Source of the DNA: an uncultured Bacteroidales bacterium
Lineage (GTDB): Bacteria; Bacteroidota; Bacteroidia; Bacteroidales; Paludibacteraceae
Direction of reading: 5' to 3'
DNA: 18,617 bases
Assembly (NCBI GenBank): GCA_937911235.1
Contig: CALDPN010000074.1
Location: 1-18,617 of the forward strand
In this document: positions 15,298 through 18,617 of the stretch, one piece after another
How the letters are laid out: each line of letters begins with the position of its first letter
Position numbering within the stretch: the stretch's first letter is position 1
The notes under the pieces: model-generated
The model's input: the letters and a program-made list of their open reading frames with translations, nothing else
Database searches by the model: none
Told to the model about the DNA's origin: nothing
Position numbers and translations under genes: made by a program

Positions 15298-16959
15298 ATG
15301 AAAAATTTATTTCGTTTAAGCATTGGTATGCTTGTTGCCCTAGCTTTTGCATCTTGCCAAAACCTAGGTGAACTAAAACCAGAGTATTTCACAGTTAATC
15401 CAAACCCACTAGAAGTAAAAGGTGGTAAAGTAGAAGGTACAATTACCGCTACATTCCCAGAAAAATACTTCGCAGAAAAAGGTGTTGTAGAAGTTACTCC
15501 AGTACTTAAATACGAAGGTGGTGAAGCTCTTTCTGAGTCTAAAACTTACCAAGGTACTAAAGTAGAAGGAAACAACGAAACTGTACAATACAAAGCTGGT
15601 GGTACAGTATCTCAAAACTTCTCTTTCGACTATGTTCCTGCAATGCGTAACTCTAAACTTGCTTTACGCTTTAAAGCTACATTAAAAGACAAAGAAGTTC
15701 AAATCCCAGAAATCGAAATCGCATTAGGTTGTATCGCTACTGAAACTCTAGTTGACGCTTCTGAAATTGCTCCAGCATTTGCAAAAGACAATTTCCAACG
15801 CGAAACATTTGAAGTTACAGAAGCTGACATCATGTTCCAAATCCAACAATCTAACGTTAAAGCTAACGACGCTGTTAAAAACCTTAACGCTGTAGCTAAA
15901 GCAACTCTTAAAGACAGCCTACGCAACGTAGAAAGCTTAACATTAGTTTCTGCTGCTTCTCCTGACGGTGGTGTTAAATTAAACGACAAACTAGCTGCTG
16001 CTCGTGAAAAAAACACTGTTAGATACATGAAAAACAGAAACCAAGCTGCTATCGACGCTAAATATATCGCTCAAGACTGGGAAGGTTTCCAAGCATTAGT
16101 TAACGCTTCTGAAATCCAAGATAAAGAACTTATCTTACGCGTTCTTAGCCAATACCAAGATCCAGCTCAACGCGAAGCTGAAATCAAAAACCTTTCTGCT
16201 GCTTACAAAGAACTAGCAAACGATATTCTTCCAAAACTACGTCGTTCTCACCTAACTTTAACTGTTAAAGTTACTGGTAAAACCGACGAAGAAATCATCG
16301 CATTTGCTAAATCTAACCCAGACACACTTAACGTAGAAGAACTTATGTTTGCTGCTACTATCGCAGAAACAGAAGAAGATGCAGCTGCATTCATCGCATC
16401 TGCTGCTGAAATCTACGCTGCAGACTGGAGAACAGTTAACAACTTAGGTGCTCAAGAACTAGCTGGCGACAACTACGCTAACGCTACAGCAAACCTAGAC
16501 AAAGCTGCTGCTGCAACAGAAACAGAACAAGCTGAAATCAACTTCAACAACGCGCTAATCTCAATGATTAACGACGACTACGCAAAAGCTGAAGAACTTC
16601 TAGGTAAATCTGCTGGTATCGCTCAACTTGGCGAAGCTCAAGGTGTATTAAACATCACCAAAGGTGACTACGCACAAGCTGTTAGCGACTTCGGTTTATC
16701 TACTTCAAACAATGCTGCTTTAGCACAACTACTTAGCGGTAACACAGATAGAGCTGCTTCTATCATCGAAAACATCTCTAACAAAAATGCTAAATCATAC
16801 TACATCGCTGCTATCTGCGCTGCTCGCGCTGGTGAAGCTGCTGGTGTAACTGCAAATCTAGCTAAAGTTAAAGAACTTGACGAAGAAATGGCTAAATCTG
16901 CTCTAACAGACTTAGAATTCGCTAAATTCTTAGCTGCTGAAGTTGCATCTGCTGAATAA
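15298..16959 (+). CDS. Lipoprotein with OmpA-like region and tetratricopeptide repeats
   Basis: This is a 553-residue predicted outer-membrane lipoprotein (signal peptide with lipobox AFASC, C20). Residues about 25-145 form a beta-rich domain. Residues about 170-325 look like an OmpA-type fold: VESLTLVSAASPDGG, then KLAAAREKNTVRYM. It is split by an insertion with DWEGFQALVNASEIQDKE, and the closing strand is LRRSHLTLTVKV. This split layout is shared with OmpA-like parts of DUF3868-type Bacteroidales proteins. Residues about 375-530 form TPR-like helical repeats (NNLGAQELAGDNYANA, NALISMINDDYAKAEELL, LNITKGDYAQAVSDF). Codon choice is very even (mostly GCT for Ala, CAA for Gln, GAA for Glu), which suggests strong expression. 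The gene has its own promoter and terminator. Peptidoglycan anchoring or a scaffold role is inferred from the domains only. Confidence 0.85.
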   Translation: MKNLFRLSIGMLVALAFASCQNLGELKPEYFTVNPNPLEVKGGKVEGTITATFPEKYFAEKGVVEVTPVLKYEGGEALSESKTYQGTKVEGNNETVQYKAGGTVSQNFSFDYVPAMRNSKLALRFKATLKDKEVQIPEIEIALGCIATETLVDASEIAPAFAKDNFQRETFEVTEADIMFQIQQSNVKANDAVKNLNAVAKATLKDSLRNVESLTLVSAASPDGGVKLNDKLAAAREKNTVRYMKNRNQAAIDAKYIAQDWEGFQALVNASEIQDKELILRVLSQYQDPAQREAEIKNLSAAYKELANDILPKLRRSHLTLTVKVTGKTDEEIIAFAKSNPDTLNVEELMFAATIAETEEDAAAFIASAAEIYAADWRTVNNLGAQELAGDNYANATANLDKAAAATETEQAEINFNNALISMINDDYAKAEELLGKSAGIAQLGEAQGVLNITKGDYAQAVSDFGLSTSNNAALAQLLSGNTDRAASIIENISNKNAKSYYIAAICAARAGEAAGVTANLAKVKELDEEMAKSALTDLEFAKFLAAEVASAE

Positions 16960-16982
16960 TAAGCAAGCAAAACTCAAATAAT

Positions 16983-17015
16983 AAGAAGCTGACTTTTTAG
17001 TCAGCTTCTTTTTTT
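16983..17015 (+). terminator. Rho-independent terminator after the TPR lipoprotein gene
   Basis: A perfect 11-bp stem (16983-16993 with 17000-17010, AAGAAGCTGAC/GTCAGCTTCTT) with a 6-nt loop continues into TTTTT. It starts 23 nt after the stop codon. Confidence 0.92.
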
Positions 17016-17040
17016 ATTCTGTTTTTTTAAGTTATCTTTG
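17009..17040 (+). promoter_or_regulatory. Candidate promoter of the DUF6242-like lipoprotein gene
   Basis: TATCTTTG at 17033-17040 fits TAnnTTTG. TTTT at 17009-17012, part of the upstream terminator's T-run, lies exactly 20 nt before it in the -33 position, the same arrangement as before the YfhO-family gene. The ATG is at 17062. Confidence 0.45.
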
Positions 17041-17061
17041 TTGCGTTATATAAATTTACGT

Positions 17062-18336
17062 ATGAAAAGGTTAATATTTTTTATTCCACTACTATTTTTA
17101 ATGTCGTTTTCTTCTTGTCTTGACAACAACAATATTAAAGAAAACACAAATCCTCATATAGAAAGATTTTATTTCAATGAGCATACAAAAATATCTGGCA
17201 TCGAAAACGTCACATTTATTGTAGATACCATTGCAGGGCTTATCTACAACGAAGACTCTGTGTCTATGAACTGCGATTTTAGCAAAGTGGTACCTGTAGT
17301 TGATGCTTACGAAACATTTAAATCTATTTCCATCAACGACAAATCATGGAACTATGTAGATACAATAGACATGAATAACCCTATCAAAATAAGCACTGTA
17401 GCTGGCAACAAGAAAAACAAAGCAAGTTATATTGTAACCATAAACAAACATACTGTTGAGCCAGACTCTATTATTTGGACAAGTTCATACATCAACGAAA
17501 ACAATATCAGCAGTTTAAATACTTTTGCATACGAAGGCAAAATCTACCTATTCCTATGCAACAACAACTCTGAAACTAAGATATACACTTCAAACGCAGA
17601 CGAAAACTACTCTCTTGTAAGTAGCACCTCAGAAATTGCTTTAGATTTCAATAAATCAATCATTTACAATGGTAAATGCATTGCATCTAGCAACGACAGC
17701 AAATCTCTATTTTACATAGACATTACAAACTTTGCAGCAGGCTTTAATGAAATAAACCTACCAGAAGGAGCTGAAATTATAGACCTTTGGGGTGTATTAA
17801 ATAATAAACTTTATTGTACTCTTAAACTTGATGCTCCTTATTATATGAGCTACAACGGAGCTGAGTGGATGAATGAAAACTGCAATATGCTAGAAGAACT
17901 TACTGCCACCGGCAGCGCAAAAATCAACAACGACAACACCTTATATGTTATCTCTGGTGAACTAAATGGTAAACTTACAAACAACGTACTTGCCACACAA
18001 GATGGAAATTATTGGATAAATACTATAAACCAAGCAGATACATTAATCTACGAGCCAATAAAAAATGCTTGTGTAGTAGATTATTACAACTACTTCTACC
18101 TATTAGGCGGTAAAAATAGCAATGGCGAAACTCCAACAAGCCACTATAGTAAAAACGATGGCTATAGTTGGGAACCACTAAAATCTTACCAACGTCCAGC
18201 AAATGGTTTTACTGCAAAAGAAAATATGGCAGCATGTGTGCTAAACGAATACATCTACATATTTAACTGTAGCAAAACCTCTAAGATTGAATCTTGGAGA
18301 GGAAAAATTAACAGAGCAGATTTCATTAAAAAATAA
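17062..18336 (+). CDS. DUF6242-like beta-propeller lipoprotein
   Basis: This 424-residue predicted lipoprotein has a signal peptide ending in lipobox SFSSC (C19). A small N-terminal domain (about 30-135) carries VDTIAGLIYNEDSV and FSKVVPVV, a pattern seen in DUF6242 proteins of Bacteroidales. Kelch-like beta-propeller repeats follow (about 150-424), with recurring segments such as YEGKIYLFLC, LNNKLYCTL, YNYFYLLGGKN and LNEYIYIFN, ending in a WRGKINRADF motif typical of the family. Function is unknown; surface or periplasmic binding is a guess from the fold. An upstream TTG at 17038 would give a longer frame, but it overlaps the -7 box. The ATG at 17062 puts the basic residues and hydrophobic core of the signal peptide in the right place. 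coaD begins 3 nt after the stop, so they are probably co-transcribed. Confidence 0.85.
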   Translation: MKRLIFFIPLLFLMSFSSCLDNNNIKENTNPHIERFYFNEHTKISGIENVTFIVDTIAGLIYNEDSVSMNCDFSKVVPVVDAYETFKSISINDKSWNYVDTIDMNNPIKISTVAGNKKNKASYIVTINKHTVEPDSIIWTSSYINENNISSLNTFAYEGKIYLFLCNNNSETKIYTSNADENYSLVSSTSEIALDFNKSIIYNGKCIASSNDSKSLFYIDITNFAAGFNEINLPEGAEIIDLWGVLNNKLYCTLKLDAPYYMSYNGAEWMNENCNMLEELTATGSAKINNDNTLYVISGELNGKLTNNVLATQDGNYWINTINQADTLIYEPIKNACVVDYYNYFYLLGGKNSNGETPTSHYSKNDGYSWEPLKSYQRPANGFTAKENMAACVLNEYIYIFNCSKTSKIESWRGKINRADFIKK

Positions 18337-18339
18337 TAA

Positions 18340-18465
18340 ATGAAAAGCACAGCCCTATTTCCTGGTAGCTTCAATCCTTTTACAAAAGGACATGCAGACA
18401 TTGTTTCACGAGCATTAAATATGTTCGACGAAGTTATTATTGGCATAGGAATAAATAGTGAAAAG
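18340..18465 (+). CDS. coaD: Phosphopantetheine adenylyltransferase CoaD, N-terminal fragment
   Basis: CoaD makes dephospho-CoA from 4'-phosphopantetheine and ATP, the fourth step of coenzyme A synthesis. The first 42 residues are typical: the nucleotidyltransferase motif ALFPGSFNPFTKGH (residues 5-18, with G17-H18 of the T/HxGH signature), IVSRALNMFDEVIIGIGIN (21-39), then SEK. A family member would continue for about 110 more residues, starting with a segment like SLEERIEMI. Here the frame stays open but the protein stops resembling CoaD after about residue 42. The end given is therefore the last base that clearly fits, not a stop codon. It lies 3 nt downstream of the lipoprotein gene. The real gene is probably whole in the organism and cut here by a chimeric join. 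Confidence 0.85.
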
Positions 18466-18617
18466 CCACAAGACTCTGCATCTAAAAATCTTGAAAACAT
18501 TAAGAAAACTTATGCACTTGCAGGAATTTTAATCTTGGTTGGAATGGGCGCCATGATAATGAATCAGACGCAGAATGGTGAAATACTTAATTATGGTCTG
18601 GATTTTAAAGGTGGAAC
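18466..18617 (+). other. SecF-like N-terminal fragment, probably foreign sequence joined in
   Basis: In the same open frame as coaD, the protein reads KKTYALAGILILVGMGAMIM, a transmembrane helix. It is followed by NYGLDFKGGT, the hallmark of the start of a SecF (or SecDF) protein, where the first helix is followed by a YGxDFxGGT motif. Codon choice shifts (CAG ACG CAG, GGC GCC, CTG), unlike the CAA/CTT/CTA-rich genes before it. It is not a copy of the secDF in this window, whose matching site reads GIDFSGGRNYVV. The sequence resembles separate SecF proteins of Firmicutes more than the fused Bacteroidota form. The left limit is approximate; the switch is somewhere in 18466-18525. Confidence 0.65.

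Noticed and set aside
18340..18617. A genuine CoaD-SecF fusion protein
   Set aside because: The CoaD fold would be cut after a quarter of its length, and codon usage shifts at the change. A chimeric join explains it better.
18500..18617. Partial duplication of the local secDF gene
   Set aside because: The local SecF start reads GIDFSGGRNYVV with different flanking residues, and the DNA sequences do not match.

Overview
The window looks like a piece of a Bacteroidota (most likely Bacteroidales) genome. It is AT-rich. It carries a fused SecDF, a Bacteroidetes-type FtsX/DUF3098 pair, a surface enzyme with a type IX secretion (T9SS) C-terminal tail, several lipoproteins, and -7 promoter boxes of the TAnnTTTG type. 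Start codons follow A-rich tracts rather than clear Shine-Dalgarno sequences. No plasmid, phage, IS element, CRISPR array, tRNA or rRNA was seen. Genes are tightly packed, and the longest gene-free stretch is about 180 bases.

Layout. (1) 1-700: 3' end of pnp and its terminator. (2) 752-7105: a plus-strand run of housekeeping and envelope genes: a YfhO-family membrane protein, then ftsX, a DUF3098 protein, uppP, truB and queA. From ftsX to truB the genes are nearly contiguous or overlap. An imperfect palindromic element lies upstream of ftsX and a 7-bp tandem repeat lies upstream of queA. (3) 7127-10307: a good promoter, a short leader hairpin, the fused translocase gene secDF and a terminator. 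(4) 10364-14106: a two-gene operon of a secreted multi-domain GH13 enzyme with a T9SS tail and a SUMF1-like lipoprotein, ended by a bidirectional terminator. (5) 14164-15114: a lone minus-strand radical SAM/SPASM gene. (6) 15244-18336: two lipoprotein genes, each with its own TATCTTTG promoter core. The first is an OmpA-like/TPR protein that looks highly expressed. The second is a DUF6242-like beta-propeller lipoprotein whose transcript runs into coaD.

How the genes work together. Many products act at the cell envelope: SecDF and FtsX at the inner membrane, UppP recycling the undecaprenyl carrier, and lipoproteins plus the T9SS cargo at the outer membrane or surface. pnp, truB and queA handle RNA turnover and tRNA modification.

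The last roughly 100-150 bases do not fit. coaD is intact for about 42 residues, then the open frame changes into what reads as the first transmembrane segment and GGT motif of a SecF protein with different codon choice. I read this as a chimeric join at a contig edge rather than a real gene fusion. Apart from that, no clearly new biological system was found. The more interesting items are the intergenic repeats, the GH13/SUMF1 pair and the overlapping terminator/promoter arrangement.
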